In this document: piece after piece, positions 42,953 through 51,944 of the stretch
Position numbering within the stretch: the stretch's first letter is position 1
Layout: every line of letters begins with the position of its first letter
Assembly (NCBI RefSeq): GCF_014651695.1
Contig: NZ_BMXJ01000002.1
Location: 124,001 to 188,000, forward strand
Length of the DNA: 64,000 nucleotides
From: Nocardiopsis terrae
GTDB taxonomy: Bacteria; Actinomycetota; Actinomycetes; Streptosporangiales; Streptosporangiaceae
Reading direction: 5' to 3'
Position numbers and translations under genes: made by a program
The notes under the pieces: model-generated
What the model was told of the DNA's origin: nothing
Databases searched by the model: none
The model's input: only the letters and a program-made list of their open reading frames with translations

Positions 42953-44766
42953 TGGGCCGCCTCCCGGGGCTGCCACGGCGCTCGGGCCGGGGTGTCGTCG
43001 AGTACCGCGTCGAGCAGCCCCCGGGTGTAGTCCTCCCGGGGGTCGCTCAGGATCCGTTCGGTGGTGCCGGTCTCCACGATCCGGCCGTCGCGCATCACCG
43101 CGACCCGGTCGCACAGGTCGGCGACCACACCGAGGTTGTGCGTCACCAGCAGCACGCCCATGCCGCGTTCGGCCTGGAGGCGCCGCAGCAGGGCCAGCAC
43201 CTCGGCCTGCACGGTGACGTCCAGGGCGGTGGTGGGTTCGTCGGCGACGAGCAGGTCGGGGTCGCAGGAGACCGCCCCGGCGATGAGCACCCGCTGCGCC
43301 ATGCCGCCGGAGATCTGGTGCGGGTGGCTGCGGAAGGTGCGTTCGGGGTCGGGGATCTCCACCTGCCGGAGCAGGTCCAGGGCGCGTTCGCGGGCCTGGG
43401 CGCGGGAGAGTCCGAGCTTGACCCGCAGCGGTTCGGTGAGGTGGTCGCCGATGGTGAAGGCGGGGTCCAGGTTGCTCATGGGTTCCTGGGGGACGTAGGC
43501 GACGGTGTCCCCGCGCAGGTTCCGCAGGGCCCTGTCCGTCGAACCCACCACCTCGGTGCCGTCGAGCAGGACGCTGCCCCTGGACACGCGTCCGCCCTCG
43601 GGCAGGAGGCCGAGCACGGAGAAGGCGGTCTGCGTCTTGCCCGAACCGGACTCCCCGACCAGGCCCAGCACCTCGCCCCGGCGCACGTCCAGGTCGACGC
43701 CGTGGACGACCTCCCGGGAGCTGCCGTCGGCGAGGGTGTAGGTGACCGCGAGGTCGCGGACGGACAGCAGGTCGGCGCGTTCGCCCGCGCTGTCCAGGGT
43801 GGTGGGGGCGTCGGCGCCGCCCCTGCGGGCACCGCGCCCGGTGGCGGGTGCGGTGCCCCGGTCCTCCAGGACGTCGCGCAGGGAGGCGGCGAGCAGGACC
43901 AGTGTGGCGCTGGTCAGGCCCAGCGCGAGCCCGGGCCACAGCATGAACAGGGGTGCGCGCTGGATGTTGGTGAAGGCCTCGTTGAGCATGGCGCCCCAGG
44001 TGGGCAGGTCGCCGCTGCCGATGCCGAGGAACTCCAGCCCGGCCTGGAGGCCGATGGCCATCCCGGCGACCAGGGCGCCCTGGATGATGACGGGGGCGCG
44101 CACGACGACGAGGACGTGGCGGGCGATGATCCGCGAGTCGCGCAGGCCGAACACCCGCGCGGCGTCCACGTACAGTTCGCCGCGCATCGCGGCGACGGCA
44201 CCGCGCACCAGCCGGTAGAAGGCGGGGGCTACCAGGACGCCGAGCACGATCATGAGCACCCACACGTCGGTGCCCAGGACTGCGCGGGTGGCCAGCAGGA
44301 CGACCATGGCGGGCAGTGCCATGACCAGGTTGACCCACCAGTTGGACAGGGAGTCGAACCAGCCGCCGTAGTACCCGGCGGCCAGTCCGCTCGGCACGCC
44401 CACGGCCAGGGCCACGGCCACCGCGAGGAGGGCGCCGCCCAGGGTGTTGCGGCCGCCGTACAGCAGCCTGGACCACACGTCGCGCCCGGAGGAGTCGAAG
44501 CCGAGCAGGTGGCCGCCGCCGGGCGGTCCGAAGGCGTCCTCGAGGTCGGCGGTGGTCGGGGCGTGCGCCGTGAACAGCGGGGCGAACACGACCAGGGTGA
44601 CGACGGCGGCCAGGACCAGGGAGGAGCCCAGTGCCTGGGGGCTGGTGAGGAAGCGCCGGACCGTCGCCGACCGGCGTCCCGGCCCCGGAGGCCCGGCCGC
44701 CTCCGGCCGGTGCTCCGGCTGCGTGGCGGCCCTGCCGGGCGCGTCTGGTGTGACGGGGGAGCTCAC
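42949..44766 (-). CDS. Fused ABC permease-ATPase (DppC-DppD type)
   Basis: 605 residues from a GTG at 44766. The N-terminal half (about 30-300) is a DppC/OppC-type permease with six hydrophobic segments and the EAA-like loop VDAARVFGLRDSRIIARHVLV. The C-terminal half (about 330-605) is a complete DppD-type ATPase: Walker A GLVGESGSGKTQT, signature ISGGMAQRVLIAGA, Walker B LLVADEPTTALD, then YTRGLLDAVLDD. Fusing the second permease with the first ATPase occurs in some actinobacterial PepT-family importers. Four-base overlaps on both sides. Confidence 0.93.
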   Translation of the reverse strand: MSSPVTPDAPGRAATQPEHRPEAAGPPGPGRRSATVRRFLTSPQALGSSLVLAAVVTLVVFAPLFTAHAPTTADLEDAFGPPGGGHLLGFDSSGRDVWSRLLYGGRNTLGGALLAVAVALAVGVPSGLAAGYYGGWFDSLSNWWVNLVMALPAMVVLLATRAVLGTDVWVLMIVLGVLVAPAFYRLVRGAVAAMRGELYVDAARVFGLRDSRIIARHVLVVVRAPVIIQGALVAGMAIGLQAGLEFLGIGSGDLPTWGAMLNEAFTNIQRAPLFMLWPGLALGLTSATLVLLAASLRDVLEDRGTAPATGRGARRGGADAPTTLDSAGERADLLSVRDLAVTYTLADGSSREVVHGVDLDVRRGEVLGLVGESGSGKTQTAFSVLGLLPEGGRVSRGSVLLDGTEVVGSTDRALRNLRGDTVAYVPQEPMSNLDPAFTIGDHLTEPLRVKLGLSRAQARERALDLLRQVEIPDPERTFRSHPHQISGGMAQRVLIAGAVSCDPDLLVADEPTTALDVTVQAEVLALLRRLQAERGMGVLLVTHNLGVVADLCDRVAVMRDGRIVETGTTERILSDPREDYTRGLLDAVLDDTPARAPWQPREAAQ

Positions 44767-45704
44767 GAGACCCTCGCTTTCGGGTTGAGCCAGCCGACGA
44801 GGACGTCCACGAGCAGGTTGGTGAGGATGACCCCGACGACGGTCACCATGACCACGCCCATGATCACGGGGATGTCCCCCCGGGTCGTGTACTGGACGGT
44901 CATCGCGCCGATGCCGGGGAGGCCGAAGATCTGCTCCACGATCACCGCGCCGCCGAGCAGGCCGACGAACTGCATGCCGAGCACGGTCAGGCCCGGGGTG
45001 GCCGCGCTGCGCAGCACGTGCCGGAAGACCACCCGTGAGGCGGGCAGCCCCCGGGAGCGCAGGGTGCGCACGTAGTCGCGGCCCATCACCTCGATGACGG
45101 AGCTGCGCACCTGCTGGGAGACACCGGCGATCCCGGCGACGGACAGCGACAGGACCGGCAGGGTGACGGTGGCGAGCCAGCCGCCCGGGGACTGGCTCAG
45201 TGGCGTGTAGCCGATGGCGGGGAACCAGCCGAGCCGGACGGCGAACACCAGCACGAGGACCAGGGTGACGAGGAAGCCGGGCAGGGCGTAGCCGAGCACG
45301 CCGACCGTCTGCACGACCCGGTCCACGGCGCCCCGGCGCACCCCCGCCCACACGCCGAGGACGAAGGAGACCACGGCGGTGACGAGGGTGACCCCGACCA
45401 TCAGGCTGACGGTGACCGGGAGCCGGTTGGCCAGGGCACGGGAGACGTCCTCGCTGGTGAACCAGGACCGGCCCAGGTCGCCCTGGAGGGCGGAGGTGAG
45501 CCAGTCGAGGTAGCGCACGGCGACCGGCCGGTCGAGTCCGAGCTCCGCGTTGTGCGCGTCGACGGCCTGCTGCGGGGCTGCGGGGCCCAGGACGTGGCGG
45601 CCCACGTCGGTGCCGGGCAGGGACAGCAGGAGGTAGGCGAGGGCGGAGATGACGACCAGGAGCAGCAGCCCCGACCCCAGCCTCCGCAGGATGAACGAGA
45701 GCAT
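44763..45704 (-). CDS. ABC transporter permease (DppB-like)
   Basis: 313 residues. N-terminal helix LSFILRRLGSGLLLLVVISAL, a large extracytoplasmic loop, then the BPD_transp_1 core with VRSSVIEVMGRDYVRTLRSRGLP and the EAA loop. Standard DppB/OppB length. Starts five bases after the binding-protein gene and overlaps the fused permease-ATPase gene by four bases. Confidence 0.93.
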   Translation of the reverse strand: MLSFILRRLGSGLLLLVVISALAYLLLSLPGTDVGRHVLGPAAPQQAVDAHNAELGLDRPVAVRYLDWLTSALQGDLGRSWFTSEDVSRALANRLPVTVSLMVGVTLVTAVVSFVLGVWAGVRRGAVDRVVQTVGVLGYALPGFLVTLVLVLVFAVRLGWFPAIGYTPLSQSPGGWLATVTLPVLSLSVAGIAGVSQQVRSSVIEVMGRDYVRTLRSRGLPASRVVFRHVLRSAATPGLTVLGMQFVGLLGGAVIVEQIFGLPGIGAMTVQYTTRGDIPVIMGVVMVTVVGVILTNLLVDVLVGWLNPKARVS

Positions 45705-45709
45705 GGTCC

Positions 45710-47236
45710 CTACTCGGCGGGGGCGTAGTTGTACAGGGCGGGGACGGCCATGCCGGACTGGGGTTCGACGTCGACGGTGCCGTCGCTGACGTGCAGGAAC
45801 GTCATCCGGTAGAAGGGCACGAACCAGCCCTGTTCGACCAGGTGCCGGTTGAGTTCGCGCGCCTGGTCGGCGGCCTCCCCCTCGGGGGAGGTCTGGATGG
45901 CGCGGGTGAGTTCCTGGACGGTCTCGTCGGTGGTGCCGAAGAAGTTGAAGGTGCCGGGCAGGACCAGTTCGACCGTGGTCACCCAGTCCTCGGCGGGCTG
46001 GGCGTTGTTCATGACCATGCCCGGGTAGGCCTGCTCGGTGAAGATGCTGTTCAGGGCGCTGCCCGAGTCGAGGTTGTCCCAGGTCAGGTCGATGCCGACG
46101 TCGGCGAGGTCGCTCTGGAGGCTGGTGGCCAGCGGGTCGGAGACGATCTCGCTCATCCGGGGCAGGGTGAGGGCGAAGCCGTCGGGGTACCCGGCGTCGG
46201 CGAGGAGTTCGCGGGCGCGTTCGGGATCGTGGTCGTAGTAGGAGTCCAGCTCGGGGTCGTAGGCGTCGGTCTGGGGGCCGAAGATCTGGTTGGTGGTCTC
46301 GCCCTGGCCGTTGCGGAGCTGTTCGAGCATGGTCTCGCGGTCCACGGCGTGGTTGATGGCCTGGCGGACCCCGGGTTCGGCGAGTTCGGGGGTGATGTGC
46401 CCGTCCCGGTCGAACAGGATGATGCCCTGGTAATCGATGGCCTGGGGCTGGGTCTGCACCTCCGGGTCGGATTCGGCGACCGCCTGCTGGTCGACGTCCT
46501 GGAGCAGGGCGGCGTTGATCTGCCCGGTGCGCACGCCGTTGACGATCGCGTTCTCGTTGTCGAAGAGGTTGATGGCGACCTCGTCGTAGGGCAGCTCCTC
46601 GCCCCAGTAGCCGTCGGCGCGGGTGTACACCCAGGTGGTGCCGACGGCGGTGCGGCCGGAGTCCAGTTCGTAGGGTCCGGTGCCGTCCGGGTCGGTGGTG
46701 AGGGAGTCGCCGTCGAAGGCGGCCGGGTTGGCCATGAGGCCCGCGGCGTCGCTGAGGTAGAAGACCATCGCCGGGTTGGGCTGTTCCAGGTGCAGGACGG
46801 CGGTGGTGGCGTCGACGACCTCGACCTCCTCCAGCAGGGCCATGGTCTGGGCCTGGCCGCCGCCACCGTCGCGGAAGCGCTCCAGGTTGGCCTTGACCGC
46901 CTCGGCGTCGAACGGGGTCCCGTCGTCGAAGGTGACGTCCTCGCGCAGGGTGAGCGTGAGTTCGGTGAGGGACTCGTCGTAGGTCCACCCGGTGGCCAGC
47001 ATGGGCGCGTAGCCGCCGTCGGGCTCCCGCTTGACGAGCGTGTCGTAGACCGCCTGGAAGTAGGGCATGGCGCTGCCCATCGCCTCGGCCGGGTCCAGGC
47101 TCTGCGGGACGGTCATGGTCCCGATCGTCAGGGACGAGGAGTCCGTGTCGGCGCTGGAACCGGCGCAGCCGGTCAGCATGAGCGCGAGCGCGCCCGCGGC
47201 GGCCACACCTGTGTTGATGCGGGTCTTGGTCTGCAT
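45710..47236 (-). CDS. ABC transporter substrate-binding lipoprotein (SBP_bac_5)
   Basis: 508 residues from the ATG at 47236, with GGAGTGGGAC upstream. Lipobox LTGC (Cys about residue 24). The family 5 solute-binding fold is clear from TMTVPQSLDPAEAM, LVKREPDGGYAPMLATGW, LTLREDVTFDDGTPFDAEAV and ARELLADAGYPDGF. Family 5 proteins bind peptides or oligosaccharides. The GH20, GH3 and GH1 neighbours point to an oligosaccharide. First gene of the leftward operon. Confidence 0.92.
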   Translation of the reverse strand: MQTKTRINTGVAAAGALALMLTGCAGSSADTDSSSLTIGTMTVPQSLDPAEAMGSAMPYFQAVYDTLVKREPDGGYAPMLATGWTYDESLTELTLTLREDVTFDDGTPFDAEAVKANLERFRDGGGGQAQTMALLEEVEVVDATTAVLHLEQPNPAMVFYLSDAAGLMANPAAFDGDSLTTDPDGTGPYELDSGRTAVGTTWVYTRADGYWGEELPYDEVAINLFDNENAIVNGVRTGQINAALLQDVDQQAVAESDPEVQTQPQAIDYQGIILFDRDGHITPELAEPGVRQAINHAVDRETMLEQLRNGQGETTNQIFGPQTDAYDPELDSYYDHDPERARELLADAGYPDGFALTLPRMSEIVSDPLATSLQSDLADVGIDLTWDNLDSGSALNSIFTEQAYPGMVMNNAQPAEDWVTTVELVLPGTFNFFGTTDETVQELTRAIQTSPEGEAADQARELNRHLVEQGWFVPFYRMTFLHVSDGTVDVEPQSGMAVPALYNYAPAE

Positions 47237-47312
47237 GTCCCACTCCGGTGAGCAAGGCCCGAAGGAAACTCCGGGGGATTGGTTGTTGTGTCTGGCACCA
47301 CAAATTAACCAC

Positions 47313-47352
47313 ATGGTAGGTTTCGTGTCGGTCACCGTACAACACCGAAACC
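47313..47352 (-). promoter_or_regulatory. Promoter and inverted-repeat operator of the transporter operon
   Basis: On the minus strand: -35 TTGTAC (47342-47337), 18-base spacer, -10 TACCAT (47318-47313). The inverted repeat GGTTTCG (47319-47325) and CGAAACC (47346-47352) spans the spacer and -35, ideal for repression. The divergent TetR gene starts 128 bases away and is the likely regulator. Confidence 0.5.
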
Positions 47353-47479
47353 GATCCAGGAAGAGCGGGAGAACGGGCGGCCGGGACCGTAATCTCGGAG
47401 CCACCACGGCCTGCACGGCCGCCGGGAGACACAGAAACTCGTGGCACGAACACGCGACAACCCGCTAGGAGACCGTCCC

Positions 47480-48244
47480 GTGACGGACAGAGAGCGCGCC
47501 CGGCAGCGCCTGAACCAGGGCAACCGCATGAGCAAGGGGGAACGCACCCGGCAGCGCATCATCGACTCCGCCACGGAGCTGTTCTCCCGCTCCGGCTACC
47601 GGGCGGTGTCCCTGCGCGACATCGCCGCGCACGCCCGGCTCACCCACGCCGGGGTGCTCCACCACTTCCCCAACAAGGAGGCGACCCTCATACACGTGTT
47701 GAGCAGGCGCGACGCGGTCGACGCCCCCCTGGTCCTCGACGAGGGCCTCACCCCCCGGGAACTCGTCGACAACGTCGTGGGGATCGTCGAACGCAACACG
47801 GGCACCCCGGGACTGGTCTCGCTCTACGTCAACCTGTCGGCCGAGGCCACCGACCCCGCCCACCCCGCGCACGAGTACTTCTTCGGCCGTTACCAGATCC
47901 TGCGCGGCCTGCTCGTACCCGCGTTCGCCGCCCTGCTCGACGAGCGGACCGAACCCACCCCCGCGCCCTCCCCCGAGACGGCCGCACAGCAGTTCCTCGC
48001 CCTCCTGGACGGACTCCAGGTCCAGTGGCTGCTGGACCCGGGCGCCGTCGACATGCGGGCCTCCGTCCTCGCCTTCCTGCGCAGCCTCGGGATCCCCGCC
48101 CGGGACCGGGGCCCGGGGGAACGGCCCGCGCCCGACCCCGACGACCCCACGCCCGGTGCCGCCGACACCACCGGCGCCACCGACAGCACCGGCCCAGCCG
48201 ACCCCACGAGCGCCACCGACCCCACCCAAGAAAGGTCCAGATGA
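47480..48244 (+). CDS. TetR family regulator of the oligosaccharide locus
   Basis: 254 residues from a GTG at 47480 with AGGAGA upstream; an upstream GTG (47441) and an internal ATG (47528) are alternatives. The HTH region is RQRIIDSATELFSRSGYRAVSLRDIAAHARLTHAGVLHHFPNKEATL. The C-terminal ligand domain (about 85-210) is followed by an Asp/Pro/Thr-rich tail. It is divergent from the transporter operon, and its stop overlaps the GH3 gene start (ATGA), so it probably controls both arms. Confidence 0.9.
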   Translation: MTDRERARQRLNQGNRMSKGERTRQRIIDSATELFSRSGYRAVSLRDIAAHARLTHAGVLHHFPNKEATLIHVLSRRDAVDAPLVLDEGLTPRELVDNVVGIVERNTGTPGLVSLYVNLSAEATDPAHPAHEYFFGRYQILRGLLVPAFAALLDERTEPTPAPSPETAAQQFLALLDGLQVQWLLDPGAVDMRASVLAFLRSLGIPARDRGPGERPAPDPDDPTPGAADTTGATDSTGPADPTSATDPTQERSR

Positions 48245-50487
48245 GCACCCACCCCCGCCTCGACCTGACCGTGAAGGCCTCGGTCACCTCCGGCTCCGAC
48301 ACCTGGCACAGCACCGGGGTGGAGGGCGAACTGCGCCCCCTCCACCTGGCCGACGGCCCGCACGGCCTGCGGCAGCAACCCGACGAGGGCGACCACCTCG
48401 GCATCGGCGGCAGCGTCCCCTCCACCTGCTTCCCGCCCGCCGTCGGGCTCGGCTCCACCTGGAACCCGGACCTGGTGCGCAGGGTCGGCGAGGCCCTGGG
48501 CGGCGAGGCCAGCGCGCTGGGGGTGGACGTCGTCCTCGGCCCCGGCATGAACATCAAGCGTTCGCCCCTGTGCGGCCGCAACTTCGAGTACGTCTCCGAG
48601 GACCCCCACGTCACCGCGCGGATCGCCGCCGCACTGGTGGAGGGCATCCAGTCCCAGGGCGTCGGCGCCTGCGTCAAGCACTTCGCCGCCAACAACCAGG
48701 AGACCGACCGGCACCGCGTCAGCGCCGAGGTGGACGAGCGCACCCTGCGCGAGATCTACCTCCCCGCCTTCGAGGAGGTCATCCGCACCACCGAACCCGC
48801 CATGGTGATGAGCTCCTACAACCGGCTCAACGGGGTCTACACCAGCCAGGACCCGTGGCTGCTGACCGACCTGCTGCGCGGCGAGTGGGGGTTCGAGGGC
48901 GTGGTGGTCTCCGACTGGGGCGCCGTCTTCGACCGGGTCGCCGCGGTACGCGCCGGGCTCGACCTGGAGATGCCGCCCAGCGGCACCGACCAGCTCGTCG
49001 CAGACGCCGTGCGCGGGGGCGAACTGGACGAGTCCGTGCTGGACACGGTGGTGGAGCGGCTGAAACGGCTCCAGGACCGGGTGCGGACCGACACCACCCG
49101 CTCCCCGGAGCACGAGGCGCACGACGCCCTGGCCCGCGAGGCCGCCCGTGAGGCGCTGGTGCTGCTGAAGAACGACGGCGGTGCACTGCCGCTGGCCGCC
49201 GACCGGTCCGTGGCCGTGGTCGGCGAGTTCGCCCGCACCCCCCGCTACCAGGGCGGCGGCTCCTCCCACGTGGTGCCGACCAGGGTGCACAGCGCCCTGG
49301 ACTCCTTCGAGGCCGCCGTCTCCGAGGGCGCCCTCGCGGGTGTGCGGTTCGCCGCCGGGTTCACCCTGGACGGGACCGAGGAGCCCGCGCTGGCCGAGGA
49401 GGCCGTCGAGGCCGCACGCGAGGCGGACACCGCCGTGCTGTTCCTGGGGCTGCCCGAGTCCGCCGAGTCCGAGGGCTACGACCGGACCACGATCGGCCTG
49501 CCCGCGCCCCAGCTCGAACTGCTCGCCAGGGTGCGCGAGGTCAGCGAGCGGGTCGTGGTCGTGCTGTCCAACGGCGGTGTGGTCTCGGTGGCCGAGTGGC
49601 AGGACCGGGCCGACGCCGTCCTGGAGGGCTGGCTGCTCGGCCAGGCCGGCGGGGCCGCCGTCGTGGACGTGCTGACCGGGGCCGCCGCACCGTCCGGCCG
49701 TCTCACCGAGACCATCCCGGTGCGGCTGAGCGACCACGCCACGTACCTGAACTTCCCCGGCGAGCACGGCAGGGTCCGCCACGGCGAGGGCGTGTTCGTC
49801 GGCTACCGCCACTTCGACACCCTGGACGTCCCGGTCGCCTACCCCTTCGGGTTCGGGCTCACCTACACGAGCTTCGCGTACTCGGAGCTGGAGGTGGCCC
49901 CGAACGGGGAGAACGCGTGGACGGTGTCGTTCACCGTCACCAACACCGGCGACCGCGCGGGGAGCGAGGTGGCCCAGCTCTACACCGGCGTCGAGCAGGA
50001 CCACCCGACGCGGCCCCGCCGCGAACTGCGCGGCTTCGCGAAGGCGGCGCTGGAACCGGGGGAGAGCACCCGGATCGAGCTCCCGCTGACCGGACGCGAC
50101 CTGTCCGTCTGGGACCCCAGGGACCACCGCTGGTCCCTGGCCGCGGGCACCTACACCGTCTCCGTCGGCGCCTCCTCCCGGGACGTCCGGCTCACCGGCG
50201 GGATCACCACCGAGGGCGACCGGTACGTACGGAAGCTGACCAAGTACTGCACGGTGAGCGAGTGGCGCACCCACCGCGTCGGGGGGCCGGTGATGCGGGA
50301 GCTGATGTCCTCGTTCCCCGGGCTCTCGGACGTGCCAGAGGACCTGCTCCGGATGGCGGACTCCCTGCCGCTGATCACGCTGCGGACCTTCGGCCTCGGG
50401 GTCACCGAGGAGATGCTCGACCTCCTCGTGGACGACGTGGAGGCCAAACGCCGGGCGGCCGTCGAACGCGGCGAGATCACCGGTTGA
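48241..50487 (+). CDS. GH3 family beta-glycosidase
   Basis: 748 residues, no signal peptide. GH3 N-terminal barrel with SSYNRLNGVYTS and the nucleophile in VVVSDWGAVF (Asp225); the substrate-binding KHFAANNQETDRHR is present. The GH3 C-terminal domain (about 305-520) and a fibronectin-III-like domain (about 570-650) follow, then a roughly 80-residue C-terminal extension with the repeat-like LLRMADSLPLITLRTFG. Beta-glucosidase or beta-xylosidase activity is likely. Start overlaps the TetR stop by four bases; the GH1 gene follows 16 bases after its stop. Confidence 0.93.
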   Translation: MSTHPRLDLTVKASVTSGSDTWHSTGVEGELRPLHLADGPHGLRQQPDEGDHLGIGGSVPSTCFPPAVGLGSTWNPDLVRRVGEALGGEASALGVDVVLGPGMNIKRSPLCGRNFEYVSEDPHVTARIAAALVEGIQSQGVGACVKHFAANNQETDRHRVSAEVDERTLREIYLPAFEEVIRTTEPAMVMSSYNRLNGVYTSQDPWLLTDLLRGEWGFEGVVVSDWGAVFDRVAAVRAGLDLEMPPSGTDQLVADAVRGGELDESVLDTVVERLKRLQDRVRTDTTRSPEHEAHDALAREAAREALVLLKNDGGALPLAADRSVAVVGEFARTPRYQGGGSSHVVPTRVHSALDSFEAAVSEGALAGVRFAAGFTLDGTEEPALAEEAVEAAREADTAVLFLGLPESAESEGYDRTTIGLPAPQLELLARVREVSERVVVVLSNGGVVSVAEWQDRADAVLEGWLLGQAGGAAVVDVLTGAAAPSGRLTETIPVRLSDHATYLNFPGEHGRVRHGEGVFVGYRHFDTLDVPVAYPFGFGLTYTSFAYSELEVAPNGENAWTVSFTVTNTGDRAGSEVAQLYTGVEQDHPTRPRRELRGFAKAALEPGESTRIELPLTGRDLSVWDPRDHRWSLAAGTYTVSVGASSRDVRLTGGITTEGDRYVRKLTKYCTVSEWRTHRVGGPVMRELMSSFPGLSDVPEDLLRMADSLPLITLRTFGLGVTEEMLDLLVDDVEAKRRAAVERGEITG

Positions 50488-50503
50488 GGAGGGGGACGAC
50501 ACG

Positions 50504-51679
50504 ATGACGAACCTTCCCGAGGGGTTCCTCTGGGGCGCGGCCACCGCCGGGCACCAGGTCGAGGGCAACAACACCGACAGTGACATCTGGGCGCTGGAGA
50601 ACACCGAGGGGTCGATCCTGCCCGAGCGCAGCGGCGACGCCTGCGACAGCTACCACCGGTGGCGCGAGGACCTGGACATCGTCCGGGACCTGGGGCTGAA
50701 CAGCTACCGGTTCGGGATCGAGTGGGCCCGGATCGAACCCGAGCCGGGGCGCTTCTCCCTGGCCGAACTGGCGCACTACCGGCGGATCGTCGAGGGGTGC
50801 CTGGAACGCGGACTCACCCCCGTGGTGACCCTGCACCACTTCACCTCGCCCGCCTGGTTCCGTGCGGCGGGCGGCTGGACCGGCCCGGACGGCGTCGGCC
50901 TGTTCCGCCGGTACGTGCGCCAGGCCAGGGCGGTCCTGGACGGTGTGCCGTGGGTGTGCACCGTCAACGAACCGAACATGCTCGCGATGATGGCCAACAT
51001 GTTCCGTCAGGGCGAGCGCAGGGAGGCCGTGGCCGGGGCGATGCCACCGCCGGACCAGGAGACCGCCGAGGCGCTGGTGGCGGCGCACCACGCCGCCAGC
51101 GAGGAGCTGTCCGACCTGCCGGGGACGGCCACCGGGTGGACCGTGGCCAACCAGAACTTCCAGGCGGTGGACGGCGCCGACGCCCTCGCCGAGGAGTGGG
51201 CGTACACCCGCGAGGACCAGTTCCTGGACGCCGCGAAGGACGACGCCTTCGTGGGTGTGCAGGCCTACACCCGGGTCGTGGTCGGGCCGGAGGGGCCGAG
51301 GGAGCCGGAACCGGGTGTCCGCCGCACCATCACCGGCTGGGAGTTCCACCCGCAGGCCCTCGAAGGGGCCGTCCGGCACACCGCCGAACGCACCGGCGGG
51401 GTCCCCGTCCTCGTGACGGAGAACGGTATCGCCACCTCCTCCGACGAGGAGCGGATCGAGTACACCACCGGCGCCCTGGCCGGGCTGGGCCGGGCGATGG
51501 CCGACGGGGTGGACGTGCGCGGCTACCTGCACTGGTCGCTGCTGGACAACTACGAGTGGGGCAGCTGGGCGCCCACGTTCGGGCTGGTCGGGGTGGACCG
51601 GAAGACCTTCGCGCGCACCGTGAAACCGAGCGGCCGCTGGTACGGGGAGCTCGCCCGCGGGGGTGAGCTGCCGAGCTGA
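50504..51679 (+). CDS. GH1 family beta-glucosidase
   Basis: 391 residues with GAGGAGGGGG upstream of the ATG. GH1 barrel: N-terminal FLWGAATAGHQVEGNN, acid/base Glu156 in VCTVNEPNM, nucleophile Glu306 in VLVTENG, and GYLHWSLLDNYEWGSW at the C-terminus. Shorter than typical GH1 (about 450), with reduced loops between strands 4 and 6. Cytoplasmic. With GH3 and GH20 it would degrade imported oligosaccharides to monosaccharides. Confidence 0.93.
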   Translation: MTNLPEGFLWGAATAGHQVEGNNTDSDIWALENTEGSILPERSGDACDSYHRWREDLDIVRDLGLNSYRFGIEWARIEPEPGRFSLAELAHYRRIVEGCLERGLTPVVTLHHFTSPAWFRAAGGWTGPDGVGLFRRYVRQARAVLDGVPWVCTVNEPNMLAMMANMFRQGERREAVAGAMPPPDQETAEALVAAHHAASEELSDLPGTATGWTVANQNFQAVDGADALAEEWAYTREDQFLDAAKDDAFVGVQAYTRVVVGPEGPREPEPGVRRTITGWEFHPQALEGAVRHTAERTGGVPVLVTENGIATSSDEERIEYTTGALAGLGRAMADGVDVRGYLHWSLLDNYEWGSWAPTFGLVGVDRKTFARTVKPSGRWYGELARGGELPS

Positions 51680-51708
51680 CTCCGAGGCGGTCCCGGTTGG
51701 CCCCGGGT

Positions 51709-51745
51709 CGGCCCCGGGCGGTGGTTGTCCACAGGCCCGGGGCCG
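51709..51745 (+). terminator. Hairpin terminator of the glycosidase operon
   Basis: CGGCCCCGGG and CCCGGGGCCG form a 10-bp stem with a 17-base loop, 30 bases after the GH1 stop. Confidence 0.55.
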
Positions 51746-51944
51746 CCCCTGGCGTACCCCCGCCGGTTCGCGGTTGACTCGATGTCAGGGGGAGTTCCGT
51801 CCCCGTCGGCTCCGTGCTGCCCGCCCCGTTACCCGCCCCACTGTCCTGGCCCGGCGAAACCCCCGCAGAAAGCGACGGCGACCACCGTCGAATAGCGTGG
51901 GCGGGCGTTCGACCGTCGTCCGAGAAGCCGCGGGAAGCCACAGC

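Noticed and set aside
42011..44476. Very long minus-strand open frame (821 codons) read as one gene
   Set aside because: Only its last 313 codons match the DppF-like ATPase. The rest is an Arg/Pro/Gly-rich out-of-frame reading of the fused permease-ATPase gene.
43138..45075. 645-codon plus-strand open frame antisense to the importer genes
   Set aside because: High-GC shadow with Gly/Gln/His-rich composition and no domain. The minus-strand genes carry clear motifs and overlapping starts and stops.
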